Part shown: piece by piece, positions 1 to 5,566 of the stretch
Layout of the letters: the number at the start of each line of letters is the position of its first letter
Position numbering within the stretch: position 1 is the stretch's first letter
Source of the DNA: Euryarchaeota archaeon UBA33
Lineage (GTDB): Archaea > Thermoplasmatota > E2 > DHVEG-1
Assembly: GCA_002506745.1 (NCBI GenBank)
Contig: DAYE01000005.1
Span: 1 to 6,342 of the forward strand
Reading direction: 5' to 3'
DNA: 6,342 nucleotides
Notes under the pieces: generated by a model
What the model was told of the DNA's origin: nothing
Databases searched by the model: none
What the model saw: only the letters and a program-made list of their open reading frames with translations
Position numbers and translations under genes: made by a program

Positions 1-4
1 GGTA

Positions 5-77
5 TGCCGCAGGAGGGGATCGAACCCTCGACATCACGGTCTTCAGCCGTGCACTCTCCCAGCTGAGTTACCGCGGC
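5..77 (-). tRNA. tRNA-Phe (anticodon GAA)
   Basis: Read on the minus strand, 73 bases fold into a complete cloverleaf. The acceptor stem is GCCGCGG paired with CTGCGGC, with one G-U pair. The D stem is ACTC/GAGT around an 8-base loop, the anticodon stem is CACGG/CCGTG around loop CTGAAGA, the variable loop has 5 bases, and the T stem is GAGGG/CCCTC around TTCGATC. Loop positions 34-36 read GAA, so it decodes UUC/UUU (Phe). The discriminator base is A. No CCA is encoded: the bases after the discriminator are TACC, so CCA must be added after transcription. There is no intron. G15 (window position 63) and C48 (position 30) are present, the pair at which archaeosine is normally installed. The gene starts 24 bases past the stop of the winged-helix gene on the same strand, and I see no convincing TATA element of its own. 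Confidence 0.97.
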
Positions 78-84
78 AAAAAAA
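78..84 (-). terminator. T7 tract between winged-helix gene and tRNA-Phe
   Basis: On the minus strand, seven T residues directly precede the first base of the mature tRNA. A short T-run is the usual archaeal termination signal, so it could end the winged-helix gene transcript. It could equally be a simple A/T-rich tRNA 5' leader that is read through and removed by RNase P. No hairpin accompanies it. Confidence 0.3.
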
Positions 85-101
85 GATTGTATACACTGAT
101 C

Positions 102-422
102 TTATCCTAGTGCTCTGACAATCTCGTTAATTGTTTCCTGCATTTCTTTTAATTTTTGTTTCAGCATCGGGGTTGCTTTACTAGCTGACTCCGTGGTGAC
201 CGCCCCCTGCGGGGATGGTTCGATGAGTCCTTCTTGTTCAAGGATACGCAACGAATATCGTACCATATGTTGCGGGTGCTTGGTCAACTCAGATAATTTA
301 ATGATACCAGCGGGTTCATTTAGTTTTAGAGTTTGAAGAACAAGCACATGCCTTTTTAAGATATCGAGCTCAGTCTCTATGACATTTGTAAGAACAATCC
401 TTTCTGTTTTTTCCGGTTTCAT
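102..422 (-). CDS. small winged-helix (wHTH) DNA-binding protein
   Basis: The protein has 106 residues counted from the ATG at 422. Residues 40-77 look like a winged helix-turn-helix: a helix with IIKLSELT, a recognition helix around QHMVRYSLRILEQEGLI, then a short wing (EPSPQGAVTT). The HMVRYSLRxLEQEGLIEP pattern is typical of archaeal predicted transcriptional regulators. Residues 84-104 form a charged, probably coiled-coil helix that may dimerise. The start at 422 is chosen because a GGGGG ribosome-binding site lies 7 bases upstream and a TATA-like element (474-485) sits about 57 bases upstream; an extension to 533 would run through that promoter and adds a composition unlike the rest. It is divergent from nop5 and lies upstream of tRNA-Phe. 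The target is unknown; autoregulation or control of nop5 through the shared intergenic region is inference. It could also be a nucleoid-type or RNA-binding wHTH protein. Confidence 0.75.
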   Translation of the reverse strand: MKPEKTERIVLTNVIETELDILKRHVLVLQTLKLNEPAGIIKLSELTKHPQHMVRYSLRILEQEGLIEPSPQGAVTTESASKATPMLKQKLKEMQETINEIVRALG

Positions 423-473
423 AAAAAAACCCCCAATCCTTCGATACTTGTTAACACACGTAATACAAGTTCC

Positions 474-485
474 TATATTTAAAAT
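474..485. promoter_or_regulatory. bidirectional TATA-like element between wHTH gene and nop5
   Basis: The block TATATTTAAAAT reads as an archaeal TATA box on both strands. Starts about 27 bases away on either side would give leaders of roughly 30 bases for the winged-helix gene (minus) and 36 bases for nop5 (plus). The position fits both genes, but there is no direct evidence of transcription. Confidence 0.5.
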
Positions 486-541
486 CTCTTTTATCATCAG
501 GGTAAAACATGAAAAGTCAATCGTAAAGTACATTAGAAAGA

Positions 542-1450
542 ATGTCTTATCCGATGAGGATGACCCAGTACCTCATAACAAAATGGTTTGGAACATTTCT
601 CTGTGATGAAACCACCGTTCAGAAAGAAATTCTCTTCCCAAAACAAACAAAAGAGATTGTACTGCGTTTACGCGAGATGGAGAAAAATGCCATCCTAGCT
701 GAAGAAGAAAAGATCGCAAAAAATATCCATGTTATCGTAAATGAGAGAAGATTACAACAACTTGGTTCGTATACTATCGAAGATCCTTTTTTTAGGACCC
801 TAGCGATAAACCCAGAGGATTACGGATTTTCCCATGCTCTTTTGCATGACGCATCGTTGTTGCTTGCACAAGAGAGAGTAGATGAACAATTACAAAGCGA
901 GGATTTACAACTAATACAGATGGTCAATGCACTCGATGACCTTATTCAGACAGCAAATCTCTTATCAGAGCGCCTCAGTTGTTGGACATTGCTTCCAACT
1001 TCAAAAAAGAAAGTAAAACCGTTCGAAAAAACACTGTCCACGGTCAACGACGAGATCGCTCGATTACAAGATCAAATCGAACAGGACATGAACACAATAG
1101 CGCCAAATACTAGTACCATAATCGGACCACTTATTGGCGCACGACTCATTGCTTTGGCAGGTGGCATGCAAAAGATGGCGATGATGCCTGCTTCGACCAT
1201 TCAACTTCTTGGAGCAGAGAAAGCACTTTTCCGTTTTAAAAAAGAGGGAGGAAAACCACCAAAACACGGTGTTATCTTCCAGCATCCGATGATAAACTGT
1301 GCACCAAAAACCGAGCGGGGAAAGATAGCAAGACTCCTTGCAACAAAAATTTCAACTGCCATAAAAGCAGATGTCTTTACCAAGAGAAATATTTCTGATG
1401 AACTTCAACAAGATATTAAAATACGGCTGCAGGAAATAAGAAAAAAATAA
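542..1450 (+). CDS. nop5: Nop5, box C/D RNP scaffold protein (Nop56/Nop58/Prp31 family)
   Basis: Nop5 bridges L7Ae bound to box C/D guide RNA and the methyltransferase fibrillarin, forming the archaeal RNP that 2'-O-methylates rRNA and tRNA. The Nop domain covers residues about 187-280 and is well conserved: APNTSTIIGPLIGARLI, MPASTIQLLGAEKALFR, KHGVIFQHP and RGKIAR. The N-terminal part (YLITKWFG at 10-17, then to about 112) matches the fibrillarin-binding region, and 120-187 forms the coiled-coil helices. At 302 residues it is shorter than most archaeal Nop5 proteins (roughly 370-420 as I recall): the segment between the two coiled-coil helices is very short (about 149-162) and lacks the usual HFPEL-type motif, and the C-terminus ends at LQEIRKK without a long lysine-rich tail. 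The start is uncertain: ATGs at 542, 554 and 560 are in frame and none has a good ribosome-binding site. No fibrillarin gene lies next to it. Confidence 0.95.
   Translation: MSYPMRMTQYLITKWFGTFLCDETTVQKEILFPKQTKEIVLRLREMEKNAILAEEEKIAKNIHVIVNERRLQQLGSYTIEDPFFRTLAINPEDYGFSHALLHDASLLLAQERVDEQLQSEDLQLIQMVNALDDLIQTANLLSERLSCWTLLPTSKKKVKPFEKTLSTVNDEIARLQDQIEQDMNTIAPNTSTIIGPLIGARLIALAGGMQKMAMMPASTIQLLGAEKALFRFKKEGGKPPKHGVIFQHPMINCAPKTERGKIARLLATKISTAIKADVFTKRNISDELQQDIKIRLQEIRKK
1434..1450 (-). terminator. T-rich terminator after the small coiled-coil gene
   Basis: On the minus strand the sequence just past the small gene's stop reads TTATTTTTTTCTTATTT. It overlaps the last codons of nop5, where the lysine-rich end (AAA codons) supplies the A-run. 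It would end minus-strand transcription and mirrors the nop5 terminator. Confidence 0.45.
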
Positions 1451-1462
1451 AGGACGACAAAA

Positions 1463-1481
1463 TTTTTTGTTATTCTTCTTG
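1463..1481 (+). terminator. T-rich terminator after nop5
   Basis: A T-rich tract (TTTTTTG followed by TTATTCTTCTT) begins 12 bases past the nop5 stop codon and suits archaeal intrinsic termination on the plus strand. It overlaps the 3' end of the converging small gene. Confidence 0.5.
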
Positions 1482-1712
1482 TTTGAGGACTTTGAACTGC
1501 TTGTCTTGGAGTTCCTTGATATAGTTATCGAGTTGCTGAATCGCGGTGAGTAACTTGTAGATCTCTTCATCTTCTGGCGCTGGTGGGACAGCAGATTGCG
1601 GGAATTTCTCCTTTTTTTTATGAAACTCAGAGGTGTCGTATTTTTTTTGTAAAAAATCCCGGGCGGCTTTTAGGTTCTTAATTTGTTCTGAGATCTCTTG
1701 AAATTTATTCAT
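1470..1712 (-). CDS. small coiled-coil (helical hairpin) protein of unknown function
   Basis: I do not recognise this 80-residue protein. From the ATG at 1712 it shows two amphipathic charged helices: residues about 2-36 (FQEISEQIKNLKAARDFLQKK) and about 48-78 (EEIYKLLTAIQQLDNYIKELQDKQ). A proline-rich linker (SAVPPAPEDEE, 40-50) joins them. This layout suggests a helical hairpin or oligomeric coiled coil, loosely like prefoldin subunits, but the length and the absence of a beta-hairpin argue against a true prefoldin. The start at 1712 is preferred because AAGGA lies 8 bases upstream; the in-frame ATG at 1733 has no such site. It lies 95 bases downstream of tgtA on the same strand with no T-tract between, so it may be cotranscribed. 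It has no signal peptide, membrane segment or metal-binding cysteines. Confidence 0.65.
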   Translation of the reverse strand: MNKFQEISEQIKNLKAARDFLQKKYDTSEFHKKKEKFPQSAVPPAPEDEEIYKLLTAIQQLDNYIKELQDKQFKVLKQEE

Positions 1713-1720
1713 ATTCCCAT

Positions 1721-1725
1721 TCCTT
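1721..1725 (-). promoter_or_regulatory. ribosome-binding site of the small coiled-coil gene
   Basis: AAGGA on the minus strand lies 8 bases before the ATG at 1712. It decides between that start and the in-frame ATG at 1733, which has only an A-rich leader. Confidence 0.5.
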
Positions 1726-1807
1726 TTCGTCATTTTTCTTTTTTTGTTTCGAGTGCAACTGAATTGGTAATAACTTTTGAGATAATAATAGTTTTGGATG
1801 AGTCAGA

Positions 1808-3751
1808 TTATTCCTCTCTTATGGAGTCCCTTGTTTTCACCGCCATGCCATGACGGAAGGAGAGCATCTCATCTCTCGTAAGAAGGGTCCGGCCAATCCC
1901 CAAGAACATATCCTGTTTATCCACAATCAAGCATTCATCATATGGTCGCAGGTCAGGATCACATTCTGAGACAAACTTTGCGAACACGCTTTTTCCCGCT
2001 TTTACAAACGGTACGGCGTCATCAGCCACCACCACTCTCAATAAGGGATATTTCAATCGCTTATGTAGCCGGCGACCACCATCTATTTTTAATGTAAACA
2101 AACCATCTTCTGCACGCATTGAAACCACATGAGCTCCATCACATATGATATTTCGGATCTTTCCGGTTCGTTTTGATTTTATAATGTGTATCTTCTCAGA
2201 AAAAAGTGCTTCGGATACGCCATGTCCAAACTGCATATCTGCAACCGCTGAGATACGTCTTCTATCAAAATCCATCGGATGTTTGAGAGGTTCCTCTGAC
2301 TGAATCGATACATGTTCATCCCAGACTATTATCTCTGTGTCTTTGAGAAGCCGCTCCATGACTTGTTGTGTTTTTTCCCTGGTTTCTTGGTCAATAGAGC
2401 GGGGGAATACTGACTGAGCAAGTGGGTACATCTCATCAAGTTCGAAGGGAACAGGACCAAGCGTGGAACGTACAACGAGGTTGACGTTTTTTTGTTTGAG
2501 GATGTTTGCCATTTCCTTTGAATAAAACATTGAATATGGTTTTGTTCCCTCGGGGAACACCACCGTGGTATGAAACAATGGTTCATATCTCGTGAACAAT
2601 CGTGTATGATATCGAAATATCAGGGGGCGGTACATCGTCTGAGGACCCGTGTAAAATAACGCTGTTTTTTTACTCGTTGGTTCATATTGTTCGAGCCATT
2701 GTTGATGAGTTGGTTCTCGTAATACTCGCAGTGCCTCTGAGAGGAATGGGTTTGATGCTGCTCGCTGTTCTACAAGTTCCCAGAGCCAACCCTCTGTTAA
2801 TGCGACTCGGATTATCTTTAGTTCGCTGAAACTCACATAGAGATTATGTAATGCGATCTGCAAGGTTCGCTCCTTCTCGTCAAGTTCCTTTAATTCTGTT
2901 GTGGAATATTTCGAACATATTGGACAGCTGCAGGGGAGTTCTCGGAGATCTTCGAATTTCTCTGTTCCCCATTGGAAGATCATCCGTCCATCATTTGCGT
3001 ATTTTGCATAGGCTGATGAATCAAAGAAATCACAGCCAAGGGCGACAGCAAGTGAAAAAATCAGGGGATGGCCAGCGCCGAACAGGTGCACTGGTTTAGA
3101 TGGGTCTAGGCCTTGTTTTGCTGCAAGAATACAACGGACCAGATCACTATATCGCTGGTTCTCCATGAGAGGGACGACTCCACCGATAGGGAAGAAATCA
3201 GCTGAAAGTGTACTGAGTTGTCGTGCGCAATGTTCCCGCAGCTCCGGGTATACAGAACCTTGGACAGGACATGCGAGAAGCATTTCTCCTTTGTGTGGAA
3301 TGCTTCTTTTTGCTCGTTCGATCGTTTCTTGAACCCCTTGTTCAGATTTCTTTTTTGTTTGATTAGGGGTGCCAAAGACATCTAGGATGGTGCCGATGTC
3401 GCTTCCGATGTCCCGTTGGAACTGAACGATTTCGACTGGATCGAGGTGTACATCCCCATAGACATAGCTCTGAAATGTCCCTGAGTCAGTCATAACTGAC
3501 CCATCAAAATCAATGAGAGAATGCACCCCGGACTCTAACGCTTTCTTTTTTAATTCTGGATTTTTATAGATAATATAGGAGTTTGTGATGAGAATCTCTG
3601 TACCAAATCGTTTCTTCATCTCCTTTGGTGTAATCATCATCTTATTCGGGTTGATTACTGGAAGAAGGTTTGGGGTTGTGACGTTCCCATGTTTTGTTGT
3701 AAAGTGGCAGAGACGCCCTGCAGCGTCTCGTTCCTTGATTTCAAAGGTCAT
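1808..3751 (-). CDS. tgtA: archaeosine tRNA-guanine transglycosylase, full length with PUA domain
   Basis: TgtA exchanges guanine at position 15 of archaeal tRNA for preQ0, the first tRNA-bound step to archaeosine. The protein has 647 residues from the ATG at 3751. The TIM-barrel catalytic domain (1 to about 345) carries MTDSGTFQ with Asp89, CPVQGSVYPELRE (161-173), FPIGGVVPL (187-195), LFGAGHP (223-229) and FFDSSAY with Asp244. The zinc site is Cys274, Cys276, Cys279 and His302; these, with Asp89 and Asp244, line up with the Pyrococcus horikoshii enzyme residues I remember (C279, C281, C284, H307, D95, D249). The C1/C2 domains follow (about 362-567), then a PUA domain (about 568-641: VFAKFV, RPYDECLIV, GIGRTLL) that binds the tRNA acceptor end. 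All domains are in one chain, not split into two genes. The start at 3751 (MTFEIKERDA) is family-like; a TTG start at 3826 would lie upstream of the likely promoter. The ribosome-binding site is weak. Confidence 0.97.
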   Translation of the reverse strand: MTFEIKERDAAGRLCHFTTKHGNVTTPNLLPVINPNKMMITPKEMKKRFGTEILITNSYIIYKNPELKKKALESGVHSLIDFDGSVMTDSGTFQSYVYGDVHLDPVEIVQFQRDIGSDIGTILDVFGTPNQTKKKSEQGVQETIERAKRSIPHKGEMLLACPVQGSVYPELREHCARQLSTLSADFFPIGGVVPLMENQRYSDLVRCILAAKQGLDPSKPVHLFGAGHPLIFSLAVALGCDFFDSSAYAKYANDGRMIFQWGTEKFEDLRELPCSCPICSKYSTTELKELDEKERTLQIALHNLYVSFSELKIIRVALTEGWLWELVEQRAASNPFLSEALRVLREPTHQQWLEQYEPTSKKTALFYTGPQTMYRPLIFRYHTRLFTRYEPLFHTTVVFPEGTKPYSMFYSKEMANILKQKNVNLVVRSTLGPVPFELDEMYPLAQSVFPRSIDQETREKTQQVMERLLKDTEIIVWDEHVSIQSEEPLKHPMDFDRRRISAVADMQFGHGVSEALFSEKIHIIKSKRTGKIRNIICDGAHVVSMRAEDGLFTLKIDGGRRLHKRLKYPLLRVVVADDAVPFVKAGKSVFAKFVSECDPDLRPYDECLIVDKQDMFLGIGRTLLTRDEMLSFRHGMAVKTRDSIREE

Positions 3752-3797
3752 TGTTTCTACAGCCTTGTAAAAGAAGCATCCTATTAAGGTTTTATTG

Positions 3798-3808
3798 CTA
3801 ATAAATAG
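3798..3808 (-). promoter_or_regulatory. candidate TATA element for tgtA
   Basis: On the minus strand CTATTTATTAG lies about 50 bases upstream of the tgtA ATG. A start 27 bases further on would leave a leader of about 25 bases. It sits in the 99-base gap after nadX, in which I see no T-tract that would end nadX transcription, so readthrough from nadX is also possible. Confidence 0.4.
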
Positions 3809-3850
3809 TTCACGAAATTGAAGCAATTCTGAATTTTCACTTTTATTTGT

Positions 3851-4615
3851 TTAACCAATCTGAAGCGGATCAAGAACTCTCCGCAGGGTAGCAATTGCAG
3901 ATAATGATGCCATATAGCTGGACTGAGGGTTATTTGGATTTGGCATGTTCTCCACCTCAGCACGTAGCCTCCCAAATCGACCATGCGCAAGAATCTTATG
4001 GCTAATTCTTGTTTCAACTGGATCGGCGACGATTTCGACGTTTGTCTCATCAAAACCAACACCCGCCAAGGAGAGGCAGGCGGCAACATTGATATTTTTT
4101 GGGAATTGTTTTACTGCATCCCGGGCGTTTCCCTTAAATATCACGGTTCGTTCTTCCACAGTGGTCCCAAGAGCTGCAGGTGGCTTGGTCGTCACTAATG
4201 TCACACTATCGAGTTTTTCAATGCTTGCAGCGAGCACACCATCGATCCCACAGACCGCACCAGAGGGAAGATAGATTTTCCGATGCTGTTTCCGAGCTGT
4301 GTTTTCAAGTTTTTTACGTAACGTATCATTAAATAAACTGCCGATACTCATAATGATGATATCTTTACCTGCCTCAAGAACCATCGCTGCATATTGGTTG
4401 ACGGCCTGTTGTGATGCTGCTTCGAAGACGACGTCGACATCTTTTAAAAAGTCCTCAACTGGTTGAATCGCTGCTTTTTTCATCAGGGAACATAGCTTCT
4501 TTGCCGCAGCAGGATTGATATCATGCAAGTAGATTTTCTCGATATCTTCCATTGCGTCTGCTGCTTTTGCGACATCGGTCCCAATAGCACCACATCCAAT
4601 AATGCCAAGTCTCAT
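3851..4615 (-). CDS. nadX: L-aspartate dehydrogenase (NAD biosynthesis)
   Basis: NadX oxidises L-aspartate to iminoaspartate with NAD(P)+, the first step of de novo NAD synthesis, and takes the place of the flavin enzyme NadB. The 254-residue length is typical of the family. An N-terminal Rossmann fold opens with GCGAIG (7-12), and an acidic residue after the second strand (HDIN, Asp32) suggests a preference for NAD. Further family signatures are LPSGAVCGIDGVLAA (116-130), VTTKPPAAL (141-149), FPKNINVAACLSLAG (171-185), and NPNNPQSSYMASLSA (226-240). His206 (RISHKILAHG) fits the catalytic histidine; the residue two before it is Ile, where many homologues have NxH-type patterns. The ATG at 4615 has GGGAGA 8 bases upstream. 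It diverges from nadC, the later enzyme of the same pathway, which supports the assignment over related dihydrodipicolinate reductase-like folds. Confidence 0.95.
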   Translation of the reverse strand: MRLGIIGCGAIGTDVAKAADAMEDIEKIYLHDINPAAAKKLCSLMKKAAIQPVEDFLKDVDVVFEAASQQAVNQYAAMVLEAGKDIIIMSIGSLFNDTLRKKLENTARKQHRKIYLPSGAVCGIDGVLAASIEKLDSVTLVTTKPPAALGTTVEERTVIFKGNARDAVKQFPKNINVAACLSLAGVGFDETNVEIVADPVETRISHKILAHGRFGRLRAEVENMPNPNNPQSSYMASLSAIATLRRVLDPLQIG

Positions 4616-4623
4616 GTGCGGAT

Positions 4624-4629
4624 TCTCCC
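4624..4629 (-). promoter_or_regulatory. ribosome-binding site of nadX
   Basis: GGGAGA on the minus strand lies 8 bases before the nadX ATG. Given the TATA-like element at 4651-4661, it would lie at the very 5' end of a leader of about 14 bases. Confidence 0.55.
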
Positions 4630-4633
4630 AAAA

Positions 4634-4642
4634 CCTTTAAAC
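4634..4642 (+). promoter_or_regulatory. TATA element for nadC (probably leaderless)
   Basis: CCTTTAAAC preceded by AAA resembles a BRE plus TATA box. Its centre is about 30 bases before the nadC ATG, so transcription would begin within a few bases of the start codon. The bases just before the ATG (AAAAAATATTGTT) hold no ribosome-binding site, which agrees with a leaderless transcript. Confidence 0.5.
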
Positions 4643-4650
4643 AGGAATTA

Positions 4651-4661
4651 CCTATAAAAAA
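4651..4661 (-). promoter_or_regulatory. TATA element for nadX
   Basis: On the minus strand TTTTTTATAGG lies about 40 bases before the nadX ATG. It overlaps the likely start region of nadC on the other strand, so the two promoters could exclude one another. Confidence 0.5.
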
Positions 4662-4668
4662 TATTGTT

Positions 4669-5490
4669 ATGGATGACATCGATCGATTCCTACGTGAAGA
4701 TGTAGGAAAAAAAGGAGATATTACCTCAGATGCGTTGTTCACCAGACAAACAGCACGAGCGGTCATCATCGCAAAAGAGAATTGCGTGGTAGCAGGCCTG
4801 CAGGAAGCAAAACGGGTGTTTACGAAAACAGGGGCATCTGCACACCTCCTGTTCAAAGATGGGGATGCTGTTCGGAAAGGAAATTCAGTAATGGAGGTTC
4901 AGGGACTGGTCCGTTCTATCTTAAAAGGTGAACGGCTTGCGTTAAACATCATCGGAAGGATGAGTGGGATTGCCACCGAAACAAAAAGAATGGTGCAACG
5001 CTGTGAAAAGATAAACCCAAAGGTGACGATCGCTGCCACACGGAAAACAACCCCTGGTTTCCGCATGTTTGAAAAAAAAGCAATTATTCTTGGTGGCGGA
5101 GAACCGCATCGCTACGGGCTTTATGACGCGATACTTATCAAAGATAATCACCTCAAGATGATTGAATCTATTGAAGAGGCTATTTTGAAAATAAAAAGAA
5201 AACTCCCAGGTACTCCCATCGAAATCGAAGTAGAAAATGAAGCGGATGCGATAATAGCCGCTCGATTGAACGTCGAGATAATAATGCTGGATAATTTCAA
5301 TCCACAAACTGGGAAAAAAGTCGTTCGAAAGATCCGTCAAATCAACCCTGGTGTCCGTATAGAAGTATCTGGAGGGATCACAGCAGATAACATCGAAAAG
5401 TACGCTTCATTTGCTGACCGAATCTCTCTTGGGTATCTCACTCATTCAGTGAAAAATAAAGATTTTTCGTTGGAAATATTTAAGAATTGA
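4669..5490 (+). CDS. nadC: nicotinate-nucleotide pyrophosphorylase (carboxylating), quinolinate phosphoribosyltransferase
   Basis: NadC condenses quinolinate with PRPP and decarboxylates the product to nicotinate mononucleotide in the cytoplasm. The 273-residue length is normal for the family. Motifs in order: EDVGKKGDITSDAL (10-23), VVAGL (40-44), GERLALNIIGRMSGIAT (87-103, with the substrate-binding Arg89), ATRKTTPGFR (123-132), GGGEPHRYGLYDAILIKDNH (142-161), IEIEVEN (184-190), IIMLDNF (204-210), IEVSGGI (231-237) and ISLGYLTHS (252-260). All catalytic and phosphate-binding motifs I expect are present. The ATG at 4669 gives the family's usual N-terminus and lies about 30 bases from a TATA-like element, so the message is probably leaderless. 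It is divergent from nadX, with 53 bases between the start codons. I see no T-tract immediately after the stop. Confidence 0.97.
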   Translation: MDDIDRFLREDVGKKGDITSDALFTRQTARAVIIAKENCVVAGLQEAKRVFTKTGASAHLLFKDGDAVRKGNSVMEVQGLVRSILKGERLALNIIGRMSGIATETKRMVQRCEKINPKVTIAATRKTTPGFRMFEKKAIILGGGEPHRYGLYDAILIKDNHLKMIESIEEAILKIKRKLPGTPIEIEVENEADAIIAARLNVEIIMLDNFNPQTGKKVVRKIRQINPGVRIEVSGGITADNIEKYASFADRISLGYLTHSVKNKDFSLEIFKN

Positions 5491-5510
5491 GTTTAGTTAA
5501 CAATATTGGG

Positions 5511-5521
5511 AAATAAATAAT
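5511..5521 (+). promoter_or_regulatory. candidate TATA element for ftsZ1
   Basis: AAATAAATAAT lies about 50 bases before the ftsZ1 ATG. A start about 27 bases on (near 5543) would leave a leader of about 24 bases containing the GGTGGA ribosome-binding site. Confidence 0.45.
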
Positions 5522-5553
5522 TCTCTACACAGATGGGGTTTTATTGTGAGGAT

Positions 5554-5559
5554 GGTGGA
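5554..5559 (+). promoter_or_regulatory. ribosome-binding site of ftsZ1
   Basis: GGTGGA matches the archaeal 16S 3' end well and lies 7 bases before the ATG at 5567. It decides that start over the in-frame ATG at 5662. Confidence 0.6.
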
Positions 5560-5566
5560 TTCATAA

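Noticed and set aside
423..533. N-terminal extension of the winged-helix protein up to position 533
   Set aside because: It would run across the likely promoter at 474-485, is cysteine- and phenylalanine-rich unlike the rest, and a ribosome-binding site marks the start at 422.
603..609. Box C-like GTGATGA inside the start of nop5, suggesting a C/D guide RNA
   Set aside because: No box D (CTGA) follows at the usual distance; the nearest is near 698, too far for an archaeal C/D RNA, and the bases are well explained as nop5 codons.
2329..3381. Several open frames of 75-91 codons within the tgtA region on both strands
   Set aside because: All overlap conserved TgtA domains in other frames and have no recognisable motifs or ribosome-binding sites.
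3741..3779. Twelve-codon upstream ORF overlapping the tgtA start on the minus strand
   Set aside because: Its ATG falls at the predicted transcription start, it has no ribosome-binding site and nothing marks it as translated.
3752..3826. TTG start at 3826 for tgtA, adding 25 residues
   Set aside because: The added residues are not like the family N-terminus, and the candidate TATA element lies inside that segment; the ATG at 3751 gives a normal ArcTGT start.
3945..4274. Open frames on the plus strand opposite nadX
   Set aside because: They lie antisense to a well-conserved gene, have no family resemblance and are explained by its codon structure.
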